From assembly GCF_036370855.1 (NCBI RefSeq), contig NC_088110.1, positions 22,563,501 through 22,627,500 of the forward strand: a stretch of DNA of 64,000 bases. Direction: 5' to 3'. This document shows positions 22,806-57,296 of this stretch, piece after piece. A program made the translations under genes and the position numbers. Position 1 is the stretch's first letter, and the number at the start of each line of letters is the position of its first letter. The DNA comes from Dromaius novaehollandiae (Eukaryota > Chordata > Aves > Casuariiformes > Dromaiidae). The notes under the pieces are model-generated. The model had not been told where the DNA came from, did no database searches, and saw only the letters and a list, made by a program, of their open reading frames with translations.

Positions 22806-24795
22806 CCCTAGAGGGTCCCTGGGGGGACCAGGTCCTGAGAGCCCCAGGAAGACCAAGTCCTGTGGTTGCCCAGGTCCCAGGGGCCCCAGGTCCCATAGAT
22901 GCCCAGAATGGGGGGGGTGTCCTGATCCTGGGAGACCTGATCCTTGAAGAGCCCCAGGGGGGCCAGGTCCCACGGTTACCCAGGTCCCAAGGACCTTAGT
23001 CCTGGGTCCCATAGGTGCCCAGGTCCTGGGGGTGCCAGTCCTAGGGGTTCTGGGTCCCATAGGTGCCCAGGTCCTGGGGGGTGTCAGTCCTGATCCTGGG
23101 AGACCCTCAGGAAGGCCAGGTCCTGTGGTTGCCCAGGGATCCCAGATCCTATTGTACGTACCCAGGTCCTGGGGGGTGCCAGTCCCAGGGGTCCTGGGTC
23201 CCATAGGTGCCGGGGTCTCATAGGTGCCAGGGTCCCGGGTCCCAGGGGTCCTGGGGCTCCCAGGTTCCATAGATACCCAGGTCCCAGGTCCTATAGATGC
23301 GGGGGTCCCAGGGCCCCCGGGTCCCAGGGGTCCTGGGGCTCCCAGGTTCCATAGATACCCAGGTCCCAGGTCCTATAGATGCGGGGGTCCCAGGGCTCCC
23401 AGGTCCCAGGGGTCCCATAGGTCCTGGGACTCCCAGGTCCCATAGGTACCCAGGTCCCAGGGCTTCTGGGTCCCATGTCCCAGGAGTCCCAGGCCTCCCA
23501 GGTCCCATAGGTACCCAGGTCCTGGGGCTCCCAAGCCCCATAGGTGCCCAGGTCCCATAAGTGAGGGGTTCCAGGGCTCCCAAGTCCCATAGATGCCCAG
23601 GTCCCAGGGCGCCCAGGTCCCATAGGTGCCCGGGTCCCAGGGTTCCCATAGGTCCTGGGACTCCCAGGTCCCATAGGTACCCAGGTCCCATAGATGCGGG
23701 ATCCCAGGGCTCCCAGGTTCCATAGGTGCCCGGGTCCCAGGGGTCCCATAGGTCCTGGGACTCCCAGGTCCCATAGATGTGGGATCCCAGGGCTCCCAGG
23801 TCCCATAGGTGCCCGGGTCCCAGGGCGCCCAGGTCCCATAGGTGCCCAGGTCCCATAGATGCGGGATCCCAGGGCTCCCAGGTCCCATAGGTACCCAGGT
23901 CCTGGGGCTCCCAAGCCCCATAGGTGCCCAGGTCCCAAAGGTGAGGGGTTCCAGGACTCCCAAGTCCCATAGATGCCAAGGTCCCAGGGTGCCCAGGTCC
24001 CATAGGTACCCAGGTCCCATAGATGCGGGATCCCAGGGCTCCCAGGTCCCATAGGTGCCCAGGTCCCAGGGGTCCCATAGGTCCTGGGACTCCCAGGTCC
24101 CATAGGTGCCCAGGTCCCATAGATGCGGGATCCCAGGGCTCCCAGGTCCCATAGGTGCCTGGGTCCCAGGGGTCCCATAGGTCCTGGGACTCCCAGGTCC
24201 CATAGATGCGCGATCCCAGGGCTCCCAGGTCCCATAGGTGCCCGGGTCCCAGGGCGCCCAGGTCCCATAGGTGCCCAGGTCCCATAGATGCGCGATCCCA
24301 GGGCTCCCAGGTCCCATAGGTACCCAGGTCCTGGGGCTCCCAGGTCCCATAGGTACCCAGGTCCTGGGGCTCCCAAGCCCCATAGGTGCCCAGGTCCCAA
24401 AGGTGAGGGGTTCCAGGACTCCCAAGTCCCATAGATGCCAAGGTCCCAGGGTGCCCAGGTCCCATAGGTACCCAGGTCCCATAGATGCGGGATCCCAGGG
24501 CTCCCAGGTCCCATAGGTGCCCAGGTCCCAGGGTTCCCATAGGTCCTGGGACTCCCAGGTCCCATAGGTGCCCAGGTCCCATAGATGCGGGATCCCAGGG
24601 CTCCCAGGTCCCATAGGTGCCTGGGTCCCAGGGGTCCCATAGGTCCTGGGACTCCCAGGTCCCATAGATGCGCGATCCCAGGGCTCCCAGGTCCCATAGG
24701 TGCCCGGGTCCCAGGGCGCCCAGGTCCCATAGGTGCCCAGGTCCCATAGATGCGCGATCCCAGGGCTCCCAGGTCCCATAGGTGCCCGGGTCCCG
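22806..24795. repeat. 2-kb minisatellite with 462-bp higher-order period
   Basis: This is a tandem array of roughly 16-17-bp and 33-bp units built from the core GGTCCCATAGGTGCCCA and variants (CCCATAGATGCGGGATCCC, CCCAGGGCTCCCAGG). Copies in the left part (22806-23300) are more diverged, those in the right part more uniform. A variant block starting GTGAGGGGTTCCAG recurs at 23561, 23941 and 24403, giving spacings of 380 and 462 bp. A second marker near 24271 and 24733 is also 462 bp apart. The minus strand is G-rich (GGGACCTGGGAGCCCTGGG) and could form G-quadruplexes. The array lies between KIAA0513 and FBXO31 and is not part of either coding sequence. Confidence 0.95.
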
Positions 24796-24985
24796 GCTCC
24801 CGGGTGCCGCAGCCCCGCGCCGCGCTGCCGGTCTCTGGGCGCCCCCTGGCGGTCGCGGCGCGCCACGGCGCCCCCGGCGGCAGGAGCCCGGGCGACGGGA
24901 GCTGGCGGGGCGGAGGGGGGGCCGCTCCCGGGACCGGAGGGTTCGGGGGTCGGGACACGGCAGATGGCCGATAACCGGCTGTGGA
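24796..24985. promoter_or_regulatory. Small CpG-rich patch beside the minisatellite
   Basis: About 190 bp of CpG-dense sequence begins where the minisatellite ends. It is the only CpG-rich patch between 24.8 and 54 kb outside genes. It could be a small promoter or an insulator, because it contains a CTCF-type motif. No associated exon is recognised. Confidence 0.4.
24839..24852 (-). promoter_or_regulatory. CTCF-type binding motif
   Basis: The plus strand reads GCGCCCCCTGGCGG. The minus strand reads CCGCCAGGGGGCGC, a near-perfect match to the vertebrate CTCF core (CCAGGGGGC with GC-rich flanks). It sits about 45 bp from the end of the minisatellite. Confidence 0.6.
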
Positions 24986-27503
24986 GCTGCACCGGCTACG
25001 TGGTACCCAGCTGAGCTGCGAGCTGTGGAAGAGGCTCCTCCTGGAGCGTTTCCTTCCTCCCACTGGCAAAAGTGAAAAGCCTCAAAGCTTCCCAAGCGAT
25101 ATTCACTCAAAGCCTCCGCTCCAGCCTGTTCCAGAGGGAGCGGGAGATGAGGACCACGCAGGAGTGGATGACAGCCTTTCACACGGCTCAAGGGTGCCGA
25201 TGCTCTAGAGCAAGTTTACACAACGCACGGACCAAACTGATTTTTTGCTTGCCAGGCAGGTTGGTCGAGGGGGGGCTCCAGACCTACCAGCCAGCACACG
25301 TCTCCAACAGCCCAAAAAACTATACACCAGGCCGCAGGCAGAAGTACTGCACGGAGGAGAAATGCAGAGGGAGGGAGGTGAAGCCCGATGGTGCTCTCAC
25401 ATCCCGTCCCCATGTCCTCCTGCCTGGGGCTCACACGAGGAGCTGATTTCCAAGTGCGTATTTTCAGCAGCAAGAAGGGAAACCCACCTTTCTCTGTGGC
25501 TGGAACTGGCAGATCTCCGACTCCTCATTAAAGCAACAAAGCAGTTGCCTTGTGGTTTTTAGAAACAAGCACAAACACAAACGGTGCAGCCAGTGTGTCT
25601 CCAGCGGTGACACAGCCCTAAGAGGCGACTGAGACAGGCTGCAACCGCAGTCCCCAAGCCGCCGTGGAACGTGCCTGTTTGCAGCAATTGTCTTCCCACA
25701 GCAAGAGGGGCAAATTCCTGCTCCCTCATCCTCAAAGTCAACGACCATGGACACAACTTGTTCCCTGCTCTGCCGATAACAGCTTGTAATCAGCTGTGGC
25801 ACTCTGAACTTTTGCTTACTCCTGGCAGACAGAAAAAGCAGTTCATCCATCACCAAGCCTGGTACGACATACCCATCTGCTGAGGAACATCGCTGCCAGG
25901 TCAAAGATGCCTCCTCAGTTCTCAGCTGAAGTCTCTGGCAAAGGACTTTGCCCTCGGCTACCCCAGACAGGTGCAAGCTGCCGTGTTCCTCTCCCGGAGG
26001 CGTTAAGCTGCCCAGGAGCAAACGTTCAAAACACTGAGCACTTGGTTTCACTGGAAGCAGAGGGAGGGTTGGACAGCAAGACAGCATTTGGGAGCTGCAC
26101 ATGGCTGGTATCCAGAAATATTACCACTTAAGAAAGTACATTTGCACTCCTCAAAGGCCAAACATATGGTAGGAATTACTGCACGCTTATTATACATGTT
26201 TTACTGACTGTTTTCCTCTGCTAAGCAATTAAGGCTTGAAGGATTGCATGGTCATATATGGAACACTTCACATGAAGGGTTGGAGTCAGAGGGGCCTCGC
26301 AGCACCAGAAAATTAACACCTGTGAAATTAGGGGAAGGCACTGGTGGTAAAACCAGGGGAAATTGAGGAGGTCACACGTTCACAGAGGATTGCTCTCAAG
26401 GACCGGTAATAGTGTGCTCCGGCCTTGATTAGCTACCGGCATTGAGAAGGCAGAGCCATTTTCAGATCAAGAGTTCACATGTGAACTTCGAGAGTCGATA
26501 GCTGGAGTGCTCAGCGTCCAAGGTTTGCTCTCAAAAATAATAATCTGCCAACAAACTATTACTGGCAGAACTGGATCACATAACTGGAAGTGCAACATCC
26601 AGTCCAATAAAGCTGTGGAAGGCAGGACTCAGGTTTACCTTGGCCCAGACACCCACACAGAGCTCGGGACTCCTCTGTGTGTCCTGGCACACAACCAGAC
26701 ACAAGACCTGCTGCACAAGGACAAATGACTCCTCGGTGGCAGCTGAGCCCAAGCCACAACGGTAAATCCAGCTTCTCCAGTTTCAACCTACTCACTCATC
26801 TGGAAAAGCACTGAGAGAAGCTCAAGTCTGAGTGAGGTCGAGGCAGGAGGGAACCAAATGTGGAAAAAGGGATATTAAATATGGATGATTCTCAGCCTGT
26901 TTCCATAATGAAGGGGGGCTTGCACCATCCTGCTGCCTGCCTCCCCCTCCTCATCCCCATCCCTCCCACTAGGTTTGGGCCAGCTGATCTCTTCCAGCCC
27001 AAGTGGAAGGAGAGAGAGAAGTTTCAGAATTAGCACATCCTTCATTTCAGAAACAGAAATTTAGCTGGGAGGGCAGGAAGATTTAAGCAGGGCTCAGGTC
27101 ACGAGTTCTGCCAGGCCAGGACACGGCAGCCAGTCACAGCAGACGCGGCTCGGAGCTGGCCCCGGCGTTTGCTGCTGGCTCCACAAGCAGCAGCACGCGG
27201 CTGCGGGAGAGCACGGGGCATCGCGTGCCCCAGGCAGGAGCCGTGCAGGGCAGACGCCCGGGGAAAACAGACAACACGGACCAGGGAAGAGCTGGGGTTT
27301 TGCAGCGTGAGAGCTGTGGGGATGTGTGTCTCAATGAAGGTAGGAAATCAGTCCTACTGCTGAGTACCAGGATGAGGAAAAAGTAGTTCTTATCGCAAGG
27401 TGCAAGACAGGCCGCAGCACATCAGAAGGGTGGAATATTACCTGCCGCTTTTCTTCGGAAAAGAAAAAGAAGCAAACAGAAGTAAGTTCACAAAACTTTC
27501 ATT

Positions 27504-27509
27504 TTTATT
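27504..27509 (-). terminator. FBXO31: Candidate distal FBXO31 polyadenylation signal
   Basis: AATAAA on the minus strand, 5.6 kb past the FBXO31 stop codon, in AT-rich sequence that resembles a 3'-UTR end. Use of this site is speculative. Confidence 0.25.
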
Positions 27510-30500
27510 ATTTGAAACTGGAAAAGGCTCCTTGGGTAACAATGATCAGGTGGAAAAGTAACACACAAACTTTGTTCAGTTTACTGATACCTGGGATGCA
27601 GTAGGCCAAGTGTTGCAGGGTCACGTCTGGCTTTTACAGAGCCAGCCCGTTCCTCGCAAACCCACAAATAAAGTGGCAAAACCCCGTCCCTCCGATGGGG
27701 GAACAGACGGGCAGGCGAGTTGTTTGAACTACAATTATCATGTTCCACACTGATGTCTGTGGCATCAAACTGAGGCGCTCAATGTCAAATGGCATTTCAG
27801 AAAGAAAAGCTCACCCTTCCCCTCTGTGCTACCCTCTGTAAGAAGCCGAGATCTGGCATCTCGTCTTCATTTTTAATAATAATGAAAATAAAGTACAACA
27901 GGGCATTTTATGAACACTTATTTACACTCAAAGCCTGCTGGAGATAGCCAGATTAGTCAGTTGGTGCCATGTTAAAGTGGTTAGTGCAAAATACACATAA
28001 GAATAGAGTACACCTGCTATGGGGAAAATAAGGGCATTACTCAATGAAAAAAGTGCAGGTTGCTTTAATTAAACCAAGGAACACAATTGAAATGAGTGCT
28101 CTTTTCCTCAAAAATTAAAGAGAGTTTGCAATCCAAACAAAACCCAGAATCATACATTTTAATTTAGCACAGAAAAGCCAGTGGCACTCACATTCTGATA
28201 ACTTATCTCCCACTCCACAGCCTGATCACACATATCTCGAATATTTCACTGTCCAACTGGTAAGTTATGCTGTCCGTCTGGCCTGCATTGTGAAGGCCAG
28301 CATGCAATCCTTTGGCAGCTGAACACAACAGAAGATTATTGGCCATGTGAGCAACCAGCTACAAGACAAAGTTAATATATTATCACTTCCTAAACTAACA
28401 AGCTGAGATTATACAACCCACTTCCACACAACACCCACCACTCGTATTACGTTCCACTAGTCTTAAATTAATAAAAAGCAGTAAAAAGTCACCCTTCTGT
28501 AAAAGTAAACATTGAGCCAGCTACATTTTTTTTTCTGGTAATTTGCATCTCCAAGCATGAATTTGTTCTCTTCCCAGTAATTGTTTCCTAATTAATCGCA
28601 GTCCGACCTCTATTCTCCCATTCCAGGACAGCCACGGCAGTACTATACCATTTGCTCCAGATTCAACAGTCGCTGCAGAGGAAAGCTGATACCCAAGATT
28701 ACAAATAATTCTGTCCCTCCACCTCCTCAGTCAAAAAAAGAATCTGACAAGTCTGTGCGGACTGCAGCAAGTCTTCTGTAGCAACAAAGCCTGATCACAG
28801 CACATTTATAGCTATGAAATCAGGCCCAACACAAATAAACAAACCAGCTGGACGAGGATCTTTTATGCTTCTGTTTCCCAGCTGGCTGAACCCATGTGTT
28901 TTGACATGCAGAAAGCACGATCTAGGAGCACAACAGAGCCTGAGCATCTTAGTCACTTGCTTACTGCTCCTGAGCTAGAATTAAGCCCCCATTCAGGTCT
29001 TCCAGTAGCTATTAGGGCAGTGATGCTCCACAACCTAATTGCAGCACTTTGCTCATTTATTCCAAAATGTTTGTGCCAAGAGAGCATTCCCTACCACCGA
29101 TGAGTGATTTTCCATCTTCCCTGATGCTTTCCACCCATGTGGGATCAAGGAATATGTTAATCGTCCCCAAGGTTATCTACAGAAAGTGAACAAGGCAAGG
29201 TCACGGCAACAGCAGTCAGACATTTATCCCCACCTGCAAGACCTCACCACACCTTACCCCATCCACAATACCCCAGAGGGCTGACAACTGGGGTTCAGGA
29301 AACAAGCAGGGTATGCACCAAAACGTCCTGGGCAGGGAGGTCGTAGAGCGTGCACCAAACACGAACGAGTACAGCAAAACACTGCACTGTCACCACCCTT
29401 CCTACAGGTACCGACAGGGGAGGCAGAACCGGGGCTGCGGTCAGATCCCCCTCGGCCACGACTGGCACCGCATGCGTCTGAACTGCCTTCCAAGAAATCT
29501 GGCGCACTGCTAATCGTGCCCGGCTTAGTAACTCACCTACAGACGCTGCCAACACATTCAATTCTCCTCTTGCTCGTTCCCGTTTCTCAAAGCCTTCAGA
29601 GCTACAGGTTAGCACTCCTCGCGGCCTTATTCTGCCTCCCCCTGTAAGCACCGAATAATCATGCACCAAGGACCCAGTACAGGCACAGGGGCGCCCAGAA
29701 CACCAAGCATCCGTCCCTCTAGCTTTGCTGTCTTGCCAACTTTCCTCACTCCGCAAGCCGAATCAGAGGGAATTTTCTTCTGAAATGCCAGAAAAGCCTA
29801 CTAGGCTTTGAGGAGTGGAAGGTGAGAAGAGAGGAAAAAGGAGCATTAATAAGAATTTGCTATTTTTGCTGTCTTTGCTCTAGACAGAATAAAGCTACGA
29901 TGTACCAGCAGTTTGGCCTTTAATTGGGACTAGTACATTCTGACATTTTGAGGCCAATCAGGTACACTATAAATAAAAAGAAGCTTCTACAAGGGCAAAG
30001 CTGATCTGTGAAAAGCTACTGCAGCACATCCAGCCTCTGCAAAGCCCTTCTCTCCAGCCAGCCAAGTCTCATGTTCAGAGGAGACTTAACACTGCCACTG
30101 AAAACGTTTGGAAGTGACAAGCTACAAGCGGAGGAACTGCCCCAGCCCGGAGAACGGCAGATGCACAACATGCGCCAACAGCCAACCGAGAGGATCTTGC
30201 ACAAGTGGCTAAGCAGGCCTGTAATCAACACCGCGCACAGCACTCCTGCCTTCTGCTATCCACGGGTTTGCACTCCCCAGCAGACTCCTGTCATAAAGGG
30301 CAACTAAAGCAGCAGGTTACAGCTTCTAAAATCATTTTATGACACGTTAGTGAATCATGCTTACGCTGCCTTTACACACTCAGCCAACCAGGCACAGCAA
30401 GTTACAGGGAGGAGACTGATTACGGAGTCAGCGTCTGCACTCAAGAGACAGTGACTCGGGGCTCGGATGAAGTGCTTGTAGTGCATTCGATAGAGACTGG

Positions 30501-32156
30501 ATTTTCAATCTTATGTTAAAAAAAGAAAAGCAAAAACTATTAAGACAGTTATGTGAAACTTCAGGATTTTTTTCGGGTGACTGGGACATGAAAGGAAGGA
30601 GGAAACCGCAAATCAAAACTATGGATCCATTTACAGTTGACACAGAGCTGGTTTTAGGGATAAGCTATCAAAACAGCTGCCCAAGGGGACCTCTCTCATC
30701 CCTTTAGGCTGTATTAGGGAGCAGTACAAAGCAGCCAACACATTGGCTGGAGCAGCTTAGCAGCCAGCTCCAAGATAAATTGGCCACTCAAATGCCAGAT
30801 TCCTATTGTCTTTAGGTATCCCAGAAACCTGCATAATCAAGCTTGAAACTTCTGCCTACAAGATTAAGTGCACGCTTTTCTTCTGCATGCAGCTCAGTGG
30901 CCACAGCAAAAGGCCAAGAAGCCCAATTTTAGCCTCAGGTCACCTCTCCGCCCACAAGCCAATGATCAGAGAACCGCCACCGTCCCTGCCTGCATGATGG
31001 GGTGAGACTGGAGACAACTCTTCCCTCTGCTGACGCAGACAGGGACACATCTAACAGGCTGCTCAGAAACAACTTACTTTTCATAGCTTATTCACCAGAA
31101 TGGTAATAGCCCCTCAGATCCTCTCCTCTGACATAAACAGGTTTTCCACTACTGACAGAACAGTAGGAAGGAAAGAAAGAAAGTGCCCCAAATCACCTTC
31201 AAATTCCCAGAGGTTTGAAAAACCTCTATCCAAAGAGACAGGAATTAATCCTGTGAGTGACATAACCTTCTGCTCAAAATCTCTGCTGGAGACTCGGTTC
31301 TCACACAGCTTGAGGGAACGCTCGAGAGCCAGAGATGGCAAAAACCCTCGTGAGAGTGAGAATAAAAGCTTCTCGCAGTCAGGGAAACCAGGCAGTGATG
31401 GGAACGTCTCTGTGGAAGGGGCCCAAATCCTCCCTGGCACAACACGCGTGCAGACATTGACAAACTGAGGCCTGCAGAAGATGCAAAGGCAGTTTTGTTA
31501 GACAAGTTGATCCTTGCAGAGGAGCTGCTGGGGGCTGGAAGAGAAGAATCTCTAGAGTTCATCATCGCCCAAGAGCGACTGGGACAAGGGACATATTTTG
31601 CCTACAGCCAAGACCTGCCTTACAAACTGCTCTCTCCTCTCCGCACAGGAATCTCTTCCTACCCAGGCTTAACAACAAACGCATGGATGCGAATGTTGAG
31701 ATGGTTCATGGCACAATTCACAGTCGGTAGGTTAGCACTGGCCAAGACTTTCCTGCTGCACAGCAGAGTCTATGGGGAAACTGGCCCCCTGCCCCGTAGC
31801 CCACGCTTCTGAGAGGAGCTCAGATCTGCCGCACACAACACGGATCTCACGGGAAGAAATTAAGCACAGGAGCCTTCTGTGCAAGTTGCCATTGTCTGGG
31901 GCAAAACAACAGCAAGATGAGGAAGGGGACAGAAGGGTCTTGCACCCACCTGTCAGCACCAACTGTAAAAGATGTCAGAACAAGCCACAGCAACATTAAG
32001 AGAATCCCTCGATGCTCCTTCAGACTGTGCAAGGCAACCTGACACAAGAATGACATGTAACTGGGGTCACATCAGCACCAGTGACAGCTGACAGTTTCTG
32101 CTGCCTGCTGCAGGCAGGAGGCATTGGGCTGCATATGAGCCTGTTTCAGTTAGGTG

Positions 32157-32179
32157 TTTTTTTTTTGTTTTTTTTTTTT
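32157..32179 (+). repeat. Poly-T run
   Basis: T-run interrupted by a single G, downstream of FBXO31 in transcript sense. No SINE body is recognisable next to it. Confidence 0.9.
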
Positions 32180-32982
32180 AATGCTTTTAAGCCCATTTCA
32201 AAAGGTGTAAGGGAACCTTTCAGGTGCAAAACCAGTTCAGAATGCACCAGCTTATGCACTTCGCACTCATTCCCAGCTCTGTACCCAGCTCCTATAACAA
32301 AGACTCATCATCTCCTCTATACCTGGGGAAAGACCCAGACCCGGAGCCCCAGGGACAGCACAGCCACCAAGCTTCAGAAGCCAGGGCATGGCTATGCGCA
32401 CTGTCATTTACAGTGGGAATCCTCCCCTTGCTGCCAAGGTGAGAGAATTTCTCAAAGGAAACCACCTACTCCAATTTTAAGTCAAGTACACAGGTATTAC
32501 ACCAGCTTCTCTGAGCAATGATGCACCCAGAAAAAGGTTTCTGGAGAGGAGGACGTGCTTTGTCACTTCTGACACAACCAATCATTAAGCAGCCAGCCAG
32601 TCTGCAGGTTTTCAGGAGAGAAAAACAAGTCTCCTAAGAGGACAGACTGGCCTAGAGCACAGCAAAAGCTTAAATGAGTTCCCTCCCCAAGGAAGGTCTC
32701 TTTCCATGGGAGACTGCTAATGGTCAGAGCAGAGGGCTTCTATCAGTCCAGTCAATTAGAGATTCTTCTGATCCAGCTCTGGCCTTGAGTTACTTTTGTT
32801 CCTATACATCCTTTTTGCAATAAGAAAGCTCTGTTTCCTCCTCTGCAGGATCCCTTCAGCCATACAAAGCTATGTTACAGACTGGGATCACAAGGACTGC
32901 CAGGGAGCAATGTGAGGAGGCAGGGAGGAAAGGGCAGTCATGAATATTTTAACAGGGATGTGTACATTTGGGGTAAAAAGGC

Positions 32983-33007
32983 TTTATTAAAAGTGCATGC
33001 TTTTATT
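32983..33007 (-). terminator. FBXO31: FBXO31 proximal polyadenylation signals (two AATAAA)
   Basis: Two canonical AATAAA hexamers on the minus strand, at 33002-33007 and 32983-32988, about 95-120 bases after the stop codon. Their pairing and closeness to the stop support a short 3' UTR form ending near 32960. Confidence 0.6.
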
Positions 33008-33102
33008 CAGAGGTACCAAGAGCAAGGAATCCCCTTCCCATCCCTGGCTGGGGAGTGCAGCGGCCTTTGCCACCCCTAGCCCTGTCCATCACAAATCACC
33101 CA

Positions 33103-56235
<23,133 letters not shown>

Positions 56236-56740
56236 GGCCGCCGCGGCCGCTCTGGGCGGCGGGGCGGGGCGCGGCGCGGCGGCGCGCGCGCGCGGCGGCC
56301 GCCGGGCCCGCCCCCCCCGGCGCCGCGCCGCCAATCGCCGCCGCCGCCGCCTCGCCACGCCCCCACGGCCAACGGACGTGCCGCGGCCGTTGGCCGCTAA
56401 CGGTCAGCGCGAGGCCACGCCCCCCCCCAGCGCGCGCGGGAGGGGGAGGGCGGCAGCGGCGGGCCTGGGGCCTGGCCTGGTGCCGCCGCGCCGGGCCCGG
56501 TGGTGCTGCCGCTCCCTGCCCCGGAGCCGGGCAGCGGGAAGCTTTGTGCTCCGCGCGTCTTAGCCCTGTGTCTGCCCTCGCTGTAAACGGACGCGCGCAG
56601 AAGCCTCTCCGTGCGGTACGTCCCTGTCTCCGGGCGTCGGCGCCCGGCTGCGCTGTTCCCGCAGCCCCGTCGTCCTGCCCGGCTTTTGGAAAAGCCGGTC
56701 GCGACGCGCACTGCAGCACTTCAGCATCGCTGCCGGGGTC
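56236..56740 (-). promoter_or_regulatory. FBXO31: FBXO31 CpG-island promoter
   Basis: CpG-dense sequence upstream of the start codon has GC boxes (GGGGCGGGGC near 56256), a CCAAT box (near 56331, plus orientation), GGCCAACGG/CGTTGGCCG inverted motifs near 56366-56395 and repeated CCACGCCCCC (KLF-type) motifs near 56355 and 56414. No TATA box is seen, which fits a housekeeping-type promoter. The exact transcription start is not determinable by eye. Confidence 0.7.
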
Positions 56741-56913
56741 GCTTGGGATCACCGCCCTCCTGGTCCTGACCTCGCCGCACCTCCTGCTGAAATCCAAAAA
56801 AGAAAAAAAAGAAAGAAAACTAGAAAAAAGCGTTGCTTCTCCTGCAAAACTTAAACGCTGCATTTCCCCCCTCTGGCCGGGTGCGCGGGTCAAAAATGAG
56901 GACACCACGCGGC

Positions 56914-56986
56914 TGCCCCGTGTGAGGATCGAACTCACGACCTTCAGATTATGAGACTGACGCGCTACCTACTGCGCTAACGAGGC
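56914..56986 (-). tRNA. tRNA-Met (CAT), elongator
   Basis: A 73-base intronless tRNA folds as a full cloverleaf. Acceptor strands GCCTCGT and ACGGGGC pair with one G-U, followed by discriminator A. The anticodon CAT is at 56951-56953 in loop CTCATAA. The A box (TAGCGCAGTAGG) and B box (GTTCGATCC) are intact. A TTTTT Pol III terminator lies on the minus strand at 56892-56896, 18 bases past the 3' end. The sequence is that of the vertebrate elongator, not the initiator. CCA is not encoded, as expected for a eukaryote. Confidence 0.97.
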
Positions 56987-57146
56987 TCCTCGAAAGCCGC
57001 CATCGCGCGCAGCTCTCTTGTGCCTGGCAAGGCCGGGCCCTTTCGGCAGCTTCTGCTGGAGCTTCTGGATCTCCCCGGCTTCCCCGAGCACCTACCCAGG
57101 GCTCGCACCCACCGCTACAGCCACCTTCGCGGCGCTGCGGGGGAGA

Positions 57147-57296
57147 CCTTGCTTTTTGCAAATGGCTCCTTTTCCCATGCTTTTTTGCAAGAGGGGCCTC
57201 TCTTTTTTTGCAAATGGCTCCTTTTCCCATGCTTTTCTGCAAGAGGGGCCTTGCTTTTTTTTTGCAAATGGCTCCTTTTCCCGTGCTGTTCTGGGG
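57147..57296. repeat. Three-copy tandem repeat of about 53 bp upstream of the tRNA
   Basis: Three units each contain a T-run followed by GCAAATGGCTCCTTTTCCC, with GCAAATGG beginning at 57158, 57210 and 57264 (spacings 52 and 54). The second halves GCAAGAGGGGCC separate them. The units differ mainly in T-run length. Function unknown. Confidence 0.9.

Larger units (their letters stand above)
24986..32960. other. Intergenic region or distal FBXO31 3' UTR
   Basis: No recognised coding exon. On the minus strand, the sequence downstream of the FBXO31 stop has a proximal polyadenylation pair near 33.0 kb and a distal candidate near 27.5 kb. If the distal one is used, 27.5-33.1 kb is 3' UTR. Unexplained longer open frames occur at 25464-26102 (minus) and 29295-29756 (minus). 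A T-rich run lies at 32157-32179. Confidence 0.5.

Noticed and set aside
22806-24795. Minisatellite as a genuine repeat-protein gene or CRISPR array
   Set aside because: All three minus frames are open, units have no fixed spacer structure, and no start/splice context is convincing. Treated as a DNA minisatellite.
56914-56986. Initiator tRNA-Met
   Set aside because: It lacks the initiator-type stems and loops. The sequence is that of the elongator tRNA-Met.
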